Shown piece after piece: positions 20,140 to 28,700 of a DNA stretch of 40,634 nucleotides. The position numbers and the translations under genes were made by a program. Under the pieces are notes generated by a model. That model saw only the letters and a list, made by a program, of their open reading frames with translations, did no database searches and was not told the origin of the DNA. Every line of letters begins with the position of its first letter. Position 1 is the stretch's first letter. Source of the stretch: CAKRPJ01 sp934376955 (GTDB lineage: Bacteria; Bacillota; Clostridia; Lachnospirales; Lachnospiraceae); the NCBI GenBank assembly GCA_934376955.1, contig CAKRPJ010000022.1, positions 1 through 40,634 of the forward strand, in the 5' to 3' direction.

Positions 20140-21504
20140 ATGAATTATACGAATATGTATCAGGCATTGCAGAAAATCCTGAATAAGGATGAGCAGATTG
20201 ATTACGCAATGAGTGGGAGGACTGCAGCACACATAGAATTGTGGACGCTGATGTATAAAAACAGATCTCCCTGGATAAATAAAAAAGTCCAGAGTACAGG
20301 GCTGTCGGCAGCAGTTGCCGGAGAGATTGCCAGGCTGACTGTCCTGGAAGCAAAGAGCGAAGTATCAGGAAGCGCAAAAGCCGACTATATCAATGAAATA
20401 TATCAGAATGTGATCAGAAAGCTGAGGATACAGGTAGAATACGCAGAAGCAAAAGGTGGCTTGATATTTAAACCATATGTGACATCAAACGGTATTTCAG
20501 TCCAATATATCCAGGCAGACAGTTTCTTTCCTCTGGAATTTGACTCAGAGATGATCACAAGATGTGCTTTTCTAGATCAGTTCAGGAGAAATAACGAAAT
20601 ATACAGCAGGATAGAAATACACACCATGAAAGATGGGCTGCTCAACATCAGGAACAGGGCATTTGTTTCCAGAACGGATGGCCTGATTGGAACTGAGATA
20701 CCGGTTAATTCTGTTCCTAAATGGTCAGAACTGGCAGAGGAGATTACTTTTTCAGGAATACAGAAGCTGCCTTTTGGATACTTCCGTGTACCACTTGGAA
20801 ATAATGAGGATTCAGAAAGTCCCCTCGGAGCATCTGTATTTTCCAGAGCGATAGAGCATATACAGGAAGCAGATAAGAGATATTCCCAGATCAATTGGGA
20901 ATACGAGGGAAAAGAACTGGCTGTCCATATAGGCCAGAGCCTTTTAAAGTACAGGAAAGATACAGATAGCTTCGAATATCCAGGCGGAAAAGAACGGTTG
21001 TATCGTGCAATTGAATATAATACCGGCGCAGTAGATAAACCGTTTATGGAAGTGTTCTCCCCTGAGATTAGGGATGAGTCTTTCTTCAATGGATGGAACC
21101 ATCTCATGCGAATGATTGAATTTGACTGTAATCTGGCATATGGAACGATCTCGGATCCGAACAATACAGACAAGACGGCAGAAGAGATCAAAGCCAGCAA
21201 GCAAAGGTCTTATTCCTTTGTACAGAGCTGTCAGACAGCTCTCCAACATGCTCTGGAAGATTTGGTAGATGCAATCTCATTCTGGTGTGATATTTATAAT
21301 TTGTGTCCATCGGGAAGTTACCGGACTTCTTTTGAATGGGATGATTCTATCGTAACAGATGCAGAAGCGGAGAGACAGTCAGACCGTCAGGACGTAGCAA
21401 TGGGGGTGATGCCTTTGTATGAATACAGAATGAAGTGGTATGGCGAAGATGAAGAAAAAGCAAAGGCGATGGTACAGCAACCAGAAGACGCGGTGATTGA
21501 ATGA
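20140..21504 (+). CDS. Portal protein (SPP1 gp6-like)
   Basis: A 454-residue portal. Order after terL, length and features fit the SPP1-type portal family. It has N-terminal YKNRSPWINKKVQSTGLSAAVAGEIARLTVLEAKSEVSG, then the central PLGNNEDSESPLGASVFSRAIEHIQEADKRYSQINWEYEGKE and the helical C-terminal KTAEEIKASKQRSYSFVQSCQTALQHAL. It forms the dodecameric DNA channel at the capsid vertex. The ribosome site is weak; GTG 20131 overlapping the terL stop is an alternative start. Confidence 0.9.
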   Translation: MNYTNMYQALQKILNKDEQIDYAMSGRTAAHIELWTLMYKNRSPWINKKVQSTGLSAAVAGEIARLTVLEAKSEVSGSAKADYINEIYQNVIRKLRIQVEYAEAKGGLIFKPYVTSNGISVQYIQADSFFPLEFDSEMITRCAFLDQFRRNNEIYSRIEIHTMKDGLLNIRNRAFVSRTDGLIGTEIPVNSVPKWSELAEEITFSGIQKLPFGYFRVPLGNNEDSESPLGASVFSRAIEHIQEADKRYSQINWEYEGKELAVHIGQSLLKYRKDTDSFEYPGGKERLYRAIEYNTGAVDKPFMEVFSPEIRDESFFNGWNHLMRMIEFDCNLAYGTISDPNNTDKTAEEIKASKQRSYSFVQSCQTALQHALEDLVDAISFWCDIYNLCPSGSYRTSFEWDDSIVTDAEAERQSDRQDVAMGVMPLYEYRMKWYGEDEEKAKAMVQQPEDAVIE

Positions 21505-23039
21505 CACAAGGCGAGATTGAAAAGCTGACAGTAAAGACTGAAAATATCTTTTCGGAACTGGAAATCCGGATTATGTCTGATATCGTTCGTCGGATTAAGG
21601 AAAATGGAGTTTCTACAGCATCTGCAGACTGGCAGTTAACAAGATTACAGCAGCTTGGAATGTCACAGGAACAGATCAGAAAATGGATTCAGGAAGCTCT
21701 GAAAGCGTCAGATGCGGAAATGGACAAGATATTTTCAGACAAAGTATATGAGGAATACTATGGTCATAAAAGATTTTATAAATTTGCGGATATGCAGCAG
21801 ATACCATTTGAACAGAATGTTGTTCTTCAGAGGCTCATAGAAGCAACAAAGGAACAGCTTGCAGGTGAATACAGAAACCTGACAGGTTCCATGGGTTTTG
21901 CTATCAGGGATCCGGCAACAGGAAAGGTAAAGTCAGTTCCTCTGATGGAATATTATCGTTCCACGATGGATAATGCGGTGCTGGATATAAAATCAGGAGC
22001 TTTTGACTATAATACGGTCTTAAAGCGGACAATTAGCCGGATGACTGCATCCGGCATCCGGTATATAGATTATGATTCTGGACGCAGGGACAGGGTGAAT
22101 GTAGCAGCCAGAAGAGCTGTTCTTACCGGGTTTAGACAGGTACAGGGAAAAATCAATGAGCGTGTGGCAACAGATCTTGGCACAGATATGTATGAGGTAA
22201 GCTATCACGTTGGCGCCAGACCGTCACATCAGCCATGGCAGGGAAGAGTCTACAGTATGGCTCAACTGCATTCAGTCTGTGGACTTGGTGAAGTGACAGG
22301 GCTGAAAGGTGCAAACTGTTATCATGATTACAAACCATTTCCTCCGGGATCAGTAAGAACCTATACAGATGAGCAGCTTAAACAGATGATAGATGCCGAG
22401 AATACTCCGAGAACTTATAACGGGAAGCAGTATACTACATACGAAGCTCTTCAGGAACAGAGAAAAATGGAAAGAGGGATGCGTGCCCAGCGGCAGCAGA
22501 TAAAACTCCTGCAGGCAGGCGAAGCAGATGAAAAGGATATCATTCTTGCAAAAGCCAGATACCAGGGACAGATGCAGACATATAAAGATTTCTCTGGGAA
22601 GATGAAACTTCCGGAGCAGAAAGCACGAATCACACAGGATGGCTTGCGGGGAAGCTTCATGCCGACAAAGAAAGAGCAGAAAAATCTTGAAGAATCTGTG
22701 ATAAATGATAAAATAAAAGCAGATATGAAAGCAGCAGGGTTAAGAGGAGAAATCAATCTAAAACCGCAGATTCCTGACGTGAGCAAACTTTCTTTTGATG
22801 ACCACCATGTAAATCAGGAAAGACAGCACGATGTAATAGAGGCGGAAGCAAAGAACTACATTCAAAACGCTGTATTTTCTACTACGAAGTGGAAAGGAAA
22901 ATTTACAAATTACTACAGCGATGAAGGAGCTGCATTTGTAGATAATGAAACTCAGCATATCAGAACTGCTTTCAGGAAAGAACAATATGACAAAGCGGCA
23001 ATGGCAGCTATGGAGGTGTTGAAACATGGGCGGTCCTGA
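21501..23039 (+). CDS. MuF-type minor capsid protein with C-terminal nuclease-toxin-like domain
   Basis: A 512-residue protein of the Phage_min_cap2 family. The N-terminal head-morphogenesis part (about 1-290) includes AARRAVLTGFRQVQGKINERVATDLGTDMYEVSYHVGARPSHQPWQGRVYS and the CxxD-like NCYHDYKPF. A coiled linker (about 320-430) follows. The C-terminal module (about 430-512: FDDHHVNQERQHDVIEAEAKNYI...YYSDEGAAFVD...IRTAFRKEQYD) looks like a PBECR-type phage nuclease/toxin domain fused to MuF proteins. It overlaps the portal gene by 4 bases. The toxin assignment is by pattern and moderate. Confidence 0.85.
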   Translation: MTQGEIEKLTVKTENIFSELEIRIMSDIVRRIKENGVSTASADWQLTRLQQLGMSQEQIRKWIQEALKASDAEMDKIFSDKVYEEYYGHKRFYKFADMQQIPFEQNVVLQRLIEATKEQLAGEYRNLTGSMGFAIRDPATGKVKSVPLMEYYRSTMDNAVLDIKSGAFDYNTVLKRTISRMTASGIRYIDYDSGRRDRVNVAARRAVLTGFRQVQGKINERVATDLGTDMYEVSYHVGARPSHQPWQGRVYSMAQLHSVCGLGEVTGLKGANCYHDYKPFPPGSVRTYTDEQLKQMIDAENTPRTYNGKQYTTYEALQEQRKMERGMRAQRQQIKLLQAGEADEKDIILAKARYQGQMQTYKDFSGKMKLPEQKARITQDGLRGSFMPTKKEQKNLEESVINDKIKADMKAAGLRGEINLKPQIPDVSKLSFDDHHVNQERQHDVIEAEAKNYIQNAVFSTTKWKGKFTNYYSDEGAAFVDNETQHIRTAFRKEQYDKAAMAAMEVLKHGRS

Positions 23040-23205
23040 TTTTGTTATGTGTCCCTTAGTAGATAAAGAGATTGAAAACATTGACTGCATTGAGAATTCT
23101 GATGCAGTAGATGGGATTATCAAAAAAGAAACGATTCCGGAAAGATTTAAAAAGAAACCGAATTGGGAAAAGATATGCGAAAAATGTAAATGGCATGGAT
23201 ATTGA
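23026..23205 (+). CDS. Small zinc-knuckle head-module protein (59 aa)
   Basis: A 59-residue protein, MGGPDFVMCPLVDKEIENIDCIE at the N-terminus and a C-terminal CEKCKWHGY. The four cysteines suggest metal binding. This MGGPD...C...C...CxxC peptide recurs after minor capsid genes in Clostridia phages, and here it overlaps that gene by 14 bp with GGAGG before the ATG. Function unknown. Confidence 0.7.
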   Translation: MGGPDFVMCPLVDKEIENIDCIENSDAVDGIIKKETIPERFKKKPNWEKICEKCKWHGY

Positions 23206-23224
23206 TATCACCAGCCAGAAATGG

Positions 23225-23243
23225 CAGGTGGTATTTTTATACC
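23225..23243 (+). repeat. 19-bp direct repeat (copy at 23672-23690)
   Basis: CAGGTGGTATTTTTATACC recurs at 23672-23690 with one mismatch. Copy 1 contains GGTAT-TTTT-ATACC, a 5-bp stem. Each copy ends 44-86 bases before a gene start (23288 and 23776). They may be matched weak regulatory elements or a duplication scar around the gene at 23288-23599. Confidence 0.5.
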
Positions 23244-23256
23244 CATTTTTAGGAAA

Positions 23257-23270
23257 TTGCGCCGGCGCAA
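23257..23270. promoter_or_regulatory. 14-bp perfect palindrome TTGCGCCGGCGCAA (copy 2)
   Basis: A perfect 14-bp palindrome ending 17 bases before the ATG of the DUF4406 gene and directly before its AAGGAGG site. Near-identical copies are at 2508-2521 and 38323-38336, each with one changed base. Confidence 0.75.
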
Positions 23271-23287
23271 ATACAAGGAGGAAGAAC

Positions 23288-23599
23288 ATGAAGAAATTAT
23301 TTATTAGTCAGCCAATGAAAGGAAAAACGGATGATGAGATTCTTGCCGAACGCGAGAAAGCAATCAAAAGCGCAGAAAGACAGTTAGGAGAACCAGTAGA
23401 GGTCATTGATTCTTTCTTCCAGTCAGCGCCTGCGGATGCAAAACCTTTATGGTTCCTTGGAAAGTCTTTGGAACTGTTATCTGGAGCAGATATCGCCTAT
23501 TTTGCAAAGGGATGGCAGGAAGCAAGGGGATGCAAAATTGAAAACACATGTGCTATTGAGTACGGCATTGCAGTTATCGAAGATTATACAGCAGAATAG
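23288..23599 (+). CDS. DUF4406 (nucleoside 2-deoxyribosyltransferase-like) protein
   Basis: A 103-residue protein with the DUF4406 opening KKLFISQPMKGKTDDEILAERE, then VEVIDSFF, ADIAYFAKGWQEARGCKIE and CAIEYGI. The fold is related to nucleoside 2-deoxyribosyltransferases; stand-alone phage members have no proven reaction. ATG 23288 is chosen for AAGGAGG directly upstream. It sits unusually inside the head operon, preceded by the palindrome and bracketed by the 19-bp repeats, so it looks like an inserted cassette. Confidence 0.85.
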   Translation: MKKLFISQPMKGKTDDEILAEREKAIKSAERQLGEPVEVIDSFFQSAPADAKPLWFLGKSLELLSGADIAYFAKGWQEARGCKIENTCAIEYGIAVIEDYTAE

Positions 23600-23775
23600 A
23601 AAGGCGGTGATCCAGATATCTCCCAGGGGCAGCAGGGTGAAGTTGCCTACAAACAGGCACTTGGAATATCCCAGGTGTTATTTTTATACCTTTTCGTCAG
23701 CAGATCAGACGTAAAACAGTCGGATAACCGTGGCTCACACACGTAAAACAAGAGTAAGAGAAAGGAAACAGAGAT

Positions 23776-24312
23776 ATGAAAAGAGAGGATTTAACAGCAC
23801 AGGGATTAACAGCGGAACAGGTCGAATTTGTCATGACAGAGTACGGCAAAGAGATGAATCCGCTGAAAGCAGAGAGAGATTCCTACAAGACACAGCTGGA
23901 TACAGCACAGGCTTCTTTAAAAGCGATGGAAGGAATCGATGCTGCAGCACTTCAGACGAAGATCACAGATCTCACAAACCAGCTTCAGGGCAAGGATACA
24001 GAGATTGAGAGAATCAAATCCGATTATGCTTTTGATGCATCAGTAAAAGAAGCTATCAGAAAAGCATCTGGGAGAAATGAAAAGGCAATTATGGCTCTTC
24101 TGGATATGGATACATTAAAGGCGTCAAAGAATCAGGCGCAGGATATTGAAGCGGCAATTACATCTCTGAAGAAAGAGAACGACTATCTGTTCCAGCAGAC
24201 AAGCACAGTTCCCCGTGTAGTATCTTCCACTACTGGAATTAATAACGATGTACAGACAAAAAAAGAACAGGCAAATGAAGCATTAAGAAGCCTGATCGGA
24301 AGAGGAGAATAA
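23776..24312 (+). CDS. Capsid scaffold protein (Phage GP20-like)
   Basis: A 178-residue helical, coiled-coil protein matching the GP20 scaffold family. It has KREDLTAQGLTAEQVEFVMTEYGKEMNPLKAERD, then LTNQLQGKDTEIERIKSDYAFDASVKEAIRKASGRNEKAIMALLDMDTLK. It organises capsid assembly and is released before DNA entry. It precedes the major capsid gene by one base. The 176-base gap upstream (23600-23775) holds repeats (the 19-bp element, and ACGTAAAACA twice near 23709 and 23740) but no gene I would call. Confidence 0.92.
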   Translation: MKREDLTAQGLTAEQVEFVMTEYGKEMNPLKAERDSYKTQLDTAQASLKAMEGIDAAALQTKITDLTNQLQGKDTEIERIKSDYAFDASVKEAIRKASGRNEKAIMALLDMDTLKASKNQAQDIEAAITSLKKENDYLFQQTSTVPRVVSSTTGINNDVQTKKEQANEALRSLIGRGE

Positions 24313-24313
24313 T

Positions 24314-25501
24314 ATGGCAGTAAATATTACAAACAGAAGTGATGCGGAAGCAATCATCCGCGAACAGATCGTATCCAGTATCTTTCAGGATGCGCCCAAA
24401 AATTCCGTGTTCATGAGCATGGCAAGAAAACTTCCAAACATGACATCTAACCAGACCAGAATCCGTGTACTGGATTTCTTACCAACTGCATACTGGGTAG
24501 ATGGAGACACCGGTATGAAACAGACTACCAGACAGGCTTGGGATAACGTATATATCAATGCCGGGGAGCTGGCGGTAATTGTACCAATTCCAGATGCAGT
24601 TCTGGCAGATGCGGAATTTGATATCTTTGGTGAGATTACACCGAGAATCATGGAAGCAATTGGGCAGAAAGTGGACGCTGCCATTATTTTTGGTGATAAC
24701 CGTCCGAGAGAATGGCAGGCAGACATCATCACTTTGGCAAGACAGGCTGGAAATAATGTATCTCCGACAGTGGGAAAAGATTATTATGACCTGATTTTGG
24801 GACCGGATGGCGTGTTTGCAAAAGTTGAAGAGGACGGTTTTGGAGTATCCGGAGCACTTGCACCGATGAATTTTAAATCAAAACTGCGTGGACTGCGTGA
24901 TACCACAGGACAGCCGATCTTCAAGAACAATATGCAGGATGTGGCAAGATACACATTAGATGGCGCACCGATTACTTTCCCTGAAAATGGTGCATTTTAT
25001 CAGAATATTGCACAGTTGGTTGTAGGAGATTTCGGTCAGGCAGTATATTCGATCAGACAGGATGTTACAGTTAAGATTCTTGATCAGGGTGTAATTCAGG
25101 ATCCGGTTACAAAGGAAATTGTTTATAACCTGGCACAGCAGGACATGACAGCTCTTCGCGTAGTATTCCGTATGGGATGGGCACTGCCGAATCCGGCTAC
25201 TCGATTAAATGAGGATCGAACAGGTTGCGCATTTGCTTATCTGGAACCAGGAACACCGGTAACTACTCAGAAAGTAACCTTCACTGTAACAGATGGAAGT
25301 GAAACAAATTATGAGGGAGTGCGAGTCAACGTAAATGGTGCAATTCTCACAACAAATGACGAAGGAAAGGCAGAATTTAATCTGCGCGCAGGTACATATC
25401 CGGTCAAGATCACAAAGAGAGGATTTATTCCGATTACTGAAACATTAACTGTCGAAGCAAGTGAGGTAAACAAAGCTATTACCCTTGTAGCTCAGAAATG
25501 A
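24314..25501 (+). CDS. Major capsid protein with C-terminal Ig-like domain
   Basis: A 395-residue HK97-fold capsid protein. Visible capsid parts are the N-arm (AEAIIREQIVSSIFQDAPKNSVFMSMARKLPNM), P-domain GELAVIVPIPDAVLADAEFDIFGEI, and QDMTALRVVFRMGWALPNPATR near residue 290. From about residue 312 the chain continues with KVTFTVTDGSETNYEGVRVNVNGA...GKAEFNLRAGTYPVKITKRGFIPITETLTVE, a PEGA/carboxypeptidase-regulatory-like Ig fold that would be displayed on the shell. GAGGAG precedes the ATG. Confidence 0.93.
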   Translation: MAVNITNRSDAEAIIREQIVSSIFQDAPKNSVFMSMARKLPNMTSNQTRIRVLDFLPTAYWVDGDTGMKQTTRQAWDNVYINAGELAVIVPIPDAVLADAEFDIFGEITPRIMEAIGQKVDAAIIFGDNRPREWQADIITLARQAGNNVSPTVGKDYYDLILGPDGVFAKVEEDGFGVSGALAPMNFKSKLRGLRDTTGQPIFKNNMQDVARYTLDGAPITFPENGAFYQNIAQLVVGDFGQAVYSIRQDVTVKILDQGVIQDPVTKEIVYNLAQQDMTALRVVFRMGWALPNPATRLNEDRTGCAFAYLEPGTPVTTQKVTFTVTDGSETNYEGVRVNVNGAILTTNDEGKAEFNLRAGTYPVKITKRGFIPITETLTVEASEVNKAITLVAQK

Positions 25502-25520
25502 TGTAAGGATGTGGTAATGA

Positions 25521-25919
25521 ATGTATGCTGATCGCAAATATTACGAAACAGGGTATCTTCTGGGAAGATCTCCTGTGATTCCGGAAGATATATATCCATA
25601 CTGGGAGAAACAGGCTGAGCGTGTATTGAATCAATATACGCTCAGCCGACTGGTAGCTGATTTCAACCTTATTACAGATGAGGTGAAAGATTGCACCTGT
25701 GAGCTGGCAGAGTTGCTGTATCAGGCAGATACAGTGTCACAGAAGGCAGCAGAACAGGGCGGCGGACTTCTTTCTTCATACAGTAATGATGGACAGTCGG
25801 GAACATTCGACCTGTCTCAGTCTTCATACACAGAAGAGGGAAAGAAAAGGAAAACACAGGAGATTATTTATAAGTATCTTGGGAATACGGGCCTTCTTTA
25901 CAGGGGGATGCAGTTATGA
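25521..25919 (+). CDS. Head-tail connector/adaptor protein
   Basis: A 132-residue helical protein (YADRKYYETGYLLGRSPVIPEDIYPYWEKQAERVLNQYTLSRLV..., VKDCTCELAELLYQAD). This is the form of gp6/gp15-like adaptor proteins that sit directly after the capsid gene and dock on the portal. The start is ATG; a GGATGTGG stretch serves as ribosome site. It overlaps the next gene by 4 bases. Confidence 0.8.
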   Translation: MYADRKYYETGYLLGRSPVIPEDIYPYWEKQAERVLNQYTLSRLVADFNLITDEVKDCTCELAELLYQADTVSQKAAEQGGGLLSSYSNDGQSGTFDLSQSSYTEEGKKRKTQEIIYKYLGNTGLLYRGMQL

Positions 25920-26287
25920 ATCCAAACTATGTACATACGATCACTTTATATCATAAGGTACCGGCAGCAGGAAAGGAGCACTGGGCAAAAACAGTGTTCC
26001 ATAACTGCTTTTGGAAGTCTGTTGTAAATACCGGATTTAACGGAACACAGGCAAGCGTGCAGAATACGTATGTAGCCAGAATACCAGAAGAAAGTTGTCT
26101 GGAACCTCTTTCTGTACTTCAGGGAGATATTATAATCCTTGGAGAATGTAAAGAAGAAATTACTGGTACATCCGGACAGACTGCGGCGCAGGTTTTGAAC
26201 CGGAATAAGCCCAATGCATTCAAGGTGACTGCGTTTTCAGATAACACAAGCTTCCCTGTAGACAGACATTATCGGTTAGGAGGTTAA
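25916..26287 (+). CDS. Head-completion protein (minor capsid 1/DUF6751-like)
   Basis: A 123-residue beta-rich protein (MNPNYVHTITLYHKVP...WAKTVFHNCFWKSVV, LQGDIIILGECKEEITG, FKVTAFSDNTSFPVDRHYRLGG). Position (second after the capsid) and strand pattern fit the stopper/minor capsid 1 class of A118-like phages. It is coupled to the upstream gene by a 4-base overlap. Confidence 0.75.
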   Translation: MNPNYVHTITLYHKVPAAGKEHWAKTVFHNCFWKSVVNTGFNGTQASVQNTYVARIPEESCLEPLSVLQGDIIILGECKEEITGTSGQTAAQVLNRNKPNAFKVTAFSDNTSFPVDRHYRLGG

Positions 26288-26288
26288 A

Positions 26289-26711
26289 ATGGATTTCCAT
26301 TGGAATGATTCGCCGGGAAACATAGCCAGAAGAAAAACAGGCGGGAAGCGTGGAATGTTATTCCTTGCCAATTCCGCTGCGAGACTCATGGATCCATATG
26401 TTCCTGCTGATAATCTGGTACTTGCACAGAACATCAGTATTACAGCAGAGGAAAACTGCGGGCATGTAACCTATAACAGCCCATATGCACATTATCAGTA
26501 TACAGGTGAGATATATGGACCGAACTATCCACTTGCTGACGGTGGTGAAATCATGGGATTTTATTCTCCACCACATAAGACACCGACTGGCGGAAAGCTG
26601 AAATATAGTAAATTCAGACACCCACTCGCAACTGATCACTGGGATAAGGCTATGATGACAGCAAGAAAAGAAGACCTTATAAGATCTTATGAGGCATATC
26701 TGCGAGGATGA
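26289..26711 (+). CDS. Minor capsid protein 2-like (head-tail joining)
   Basis: A 140-residue protein with the Minor_capsid_2 pattern: NSAARLMDPYVPADNLVLAQNISI and TYNSPYAHYQYTGEIYGPNYP, ending in HPLATDHWDKAMMTARKEDLIRSYEAYL. Members join the head to the tail. TTAGGAGG precedes the ATG, one base after the previous stop. Confidence 0.88.
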   Translation: MDFHWNDSPGNIARRKTGGKRGMLFLANSAARLMDPYVPADNLVLAQNISITAEENCGHVTYNSPYAHYQYTGEIYGPNYPLADGGEIMGFYSPPHKTPTGGKLKYSKFRHPLATDHWDKAMMTARKEDLIRSYEAYLRG

Positions 26712-26715
26712 CAAT

Positions 26716-27150
26716 ATGAGTAAGCATGATGCAGTAAAAGCATATTTCGAGCCAAAGATTGAAGAACTGGCCGGAAGTATGCTTAATTTTAACTTTTCCC
26801 CGGAATCACCGGATAAGATTTCCCTTATCACGAATTATTCCGACAAGGTAAGAAAGTCATACATCACCGGGGACAAAGAGAAAGAGTATGGATTCTCAAT
26901 CATTATCGTGAAGCCGTACTCCTCAGATGAAGATGATCTGAATATCGAAGCCATGAATTTCGCTCAGGCGTTTATGGACTGGCTGGATGAGCAGAACGAC
27001 AAGGGAGAATATCCGGATTTCGGAGAGAAATGCACGATTGAAAAGATGGAGAATCTTCAGAATATGCCAAACTTGAGTGGAGTTAATTATGAGGCAGGTC
27101 TGGCACGTTACATGATCCAGGCAAGGATTATCTACAGAGAAACAGAATAA
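26716..27150 (+). CDS. Tail terminator (minor capsid protein 3-like)
   Basis: A 144-residue protein matching the Minor_capsid_3/tail-terminator class in size, order and features: KAYFEPKIEELAGSMLNFNFSPESPDKISLITNYSDKVRKSYITGDKEKEYGFSIIIVKPYS, and NMPNLSGVNYEAGLARYMIQARIIY at the C-terminus. The ATG at 26716 follows GAGGATG. It ends the tail tube at the head-proximal side. Confidence 0.83.
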   Translation: MSKHDAVKAYFEPKIEELAGSMLNFNFSPESPDKISLITNYSDKVRKSYITGDKEKEYGFSIIIVKPYSSDEDDLNIEAMNFAQAFMDWLDEQNDKGEYPDFGEKCTIEKMENLQNMPNLSGVNYEAGLARYMIQARIIYRETE

Positions 27151-27181
27151 ACAGTCTTAATGCAGACAGAAAGGAATAGAT

Positions 27182-27682
27182 ATGGGAAAAGTTGCAGGAA
27201 GAATTGACCGTAAATATATGGCACATTTCATTGATGCGGGTTCTCTGTGCAAAGGAGAAACACCAAAGTATGAACGGTTAGGGAAAGATCTGGAAGAGTA
27301 CAATGTTGAACTTAATCCAGATACAGAGACCTCTAAGAACATCAATGGAGAATCTACATTTAAGCATAACGGATATGAGGTATCTTCGGATGCGGACCCG
27401 TATTATGCAGACACAGAATCGACATTGTCCGAAAAGCTGCAGACGATCATTGATGAGAGATTAAAGGACGATAATCTTAAAACGAATGCTGTAGAAGCTC
27501 ATCTGTGGAAAGAGGCTACAGACGGCAAGTATGAAGCGTACCAGCAGGCCTGCTATATTGTGCCGACATCTTACGGCGGTGATACATCCGGATATCAGAT
27601 CCCGTTCAGTGTAAATTATGTTGGAAAGCGTACAAAAGGTACCTTCGACCTCGCTACAGCAACATTTACGCCTAGCGTCTGA
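27182..27682 (+). CDS. Major tail (tube) protein
   Basis: A 166-residue protein with the opening GKVAGRIDRKYMAHFIDAG, central NGESTFKHNGYEVSSDADPYYADTESTLSEKLQTIIDERLKDD and the beta-rich end IPFSVNYVGKRTKGTFDLATATFTPSV. All are characteristic of siphophage tube proteins in Clostridia. It lies between the tail terminator and the assembly chaperones. AAAGGAAT precedes the ATG. Confidence 0.9.
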   Translation: MGKVAGRIDRKYMAHFIDAGSLCKGETPKYERLGKDLEEYNVELNPDTETSKNINGESTFKHNGYEVSSDADPYYADTESTLSEKLQTIIDERLKDDNLKTNAVEAHLWKEATDGKYEAYQQACYIVPTSYGGDTSGYQIPFSVNYVGKRTKGTFDLATATFTPSV

Positions 27683-27695
27683 AAGGAGAACTTAG

Positions 27696-28121
27696 ATGTC
27701 GAAAATAATTAACACGAAGATTGATGATGGAATCCTCACGTTTACATTTACGAATAATCAGAATGAAATCTTTGCATCATTCAGGCTGAATCCAACAGAT
27801 GTAAATATTGCTGCCAGAGCAGAAGAAGTTTCTGCGTTTTTTGAGAAGATGGAAGAAACGGTTAAAAATGTTGCATCTGCAAAAGAAGCAGCAAAATTGA
27901 ATGAACTGATTCAGGATAAGATCAACTATCTGCTCGGCTATGAAGCATCAAAAGACCTTTTCAGGGAACCGATCACAGCAACTACGGTATTTGGAAACGG
28001 GCAGATGTTTGCAAATATCGTTCTGGACAAGGTAGCTGATGCGATTGCACCGGAAATCGAAAAGAGAAGAGAGAAAATGCAGGCAGAAGTTGATAAATAT
28101 ACGGAGAAGTACACAAAATGA
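27696..28121 (+). CDS. Tail assembly chaperone
   Basis: A 141-residue acidic helical protein (TNNQNEIFASFRLNPTDVNIAARAEEVSAFFEKMEETVKNVASAKEAAKLNELIQDKINYLLGYEA...). It sits in the gpG-like chaperone position between tube and tape measure. It overlaps the next gene by 4 bases (ATGA). I see no clear slippery heptamer, so the two chaperones are probably made separately. AAAGGAG precedes the ATG. Confidence 0.82.
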   Translation: MSKIINTKIDDGILTFTFTNNQNEIFASFRLNPTDVNIAARAEEVSAFFEKMEETVKNVASAKEAAKLNELIQDKINYLLGYEASKDLFREPITATTVFGNGQMFANIVLDKVADAIAPEIEKRREKMQAEVDKYTEKYTK

Positions 28122-28699
28122 ATGCCTATGAATTACCCACCTCGCTGAATATCGGCGGGGTGTCTTTTTCTATACGGACGGATTTTCGAGCGGTCCTGGA
28201 TATCCTGATCGCACAGAATGACCCGAATCTGGACGAATACGGAAAGATGGAGGTAATGCTGAAAGTTCTGTATGAGGATTGGCAGAGTATTCCTGAAAAC
28301 TGTCTGGAAGAAGCATTGAAGAAAGCTAGTGAGTTTATTGACTGCGGACAGAGAGAAAGTAATCCGAATAAGCCAAAGCCTCGTCTGATCGACTGGGAAC
28401 AGGATGGTGACATGATCGTTCCGGCAGTAAACAAAGTAGCCGGAACCGAGGTCAGAGCAGCACCTTATATGCACTGGTGGACGTTCTTCAGTTATTTCAT
28501 GGAAGTGGGAGAGAGCCTGTTCAGTACTGTACTTGGAATCCGATCGAAGAAAGCTCATGGAGAACGTCTGGATAAGTGGGAAAAGAAATTCTACCACGAT
28601 AACAAAGACATCATAGACATGAAAACAAAGCTTTCCGATGAAGAACAGGAGCACAAAGATGCGCTGAATGAAAAATTGAACAGGTTAGGAGGTGGATGA
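28118..28699 (+). CDS. Gp15-like tail assembly protein
   Basis: A 193-residue protein matching the bacteriophage Gp15 family: N-terminal YELPTSLNIGGVSFSIRTDFRAVLDILIAQNDPNLDEYGKMEVMLKVLYEDW and the Trp-rich MHWWTFFSYFMEVGESLFSTVLGIRSKKAHG. It ends in an acidic/basic helix. It serves as the second tail chaperone before the tape measure in A118-like phages. The gene end carries the ribosome site of the tape-measure gene. Confidence 0.9.
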   Translation: MNAYELPTSLNIGGVSFSIRTDFRAVLDILIAQNDPNLDEYGKMEVMLKVLYEDWQSIPENCLEEALKKASEFIDCGQRESNPNKPKPRLIDWEQDGDMIVPAVNKVAGTEVRAAPYMHWWTFFSYFMEVGESLFSTVLGIRSKKAHGERLDKWEKKFYHDNKDIIDMKTKLSDEEQEHKDALNEKLNRLGGG

Positions 28700-28700
28700 T

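Noticed and set aside
23600..23775. Possible 35-codon continuation (IQISPRGSRVKL...) in the gap before the scaffold gene
   Set aside because: No start codon with a usable ribosome site; composition looks non-coding with repeats.
28090..28125. Programmed frameshift joining the two tail chaperone genes
   Set aside because: No convincing slippery heptamer at the junction, and the second gene has its own start and ribosome site.
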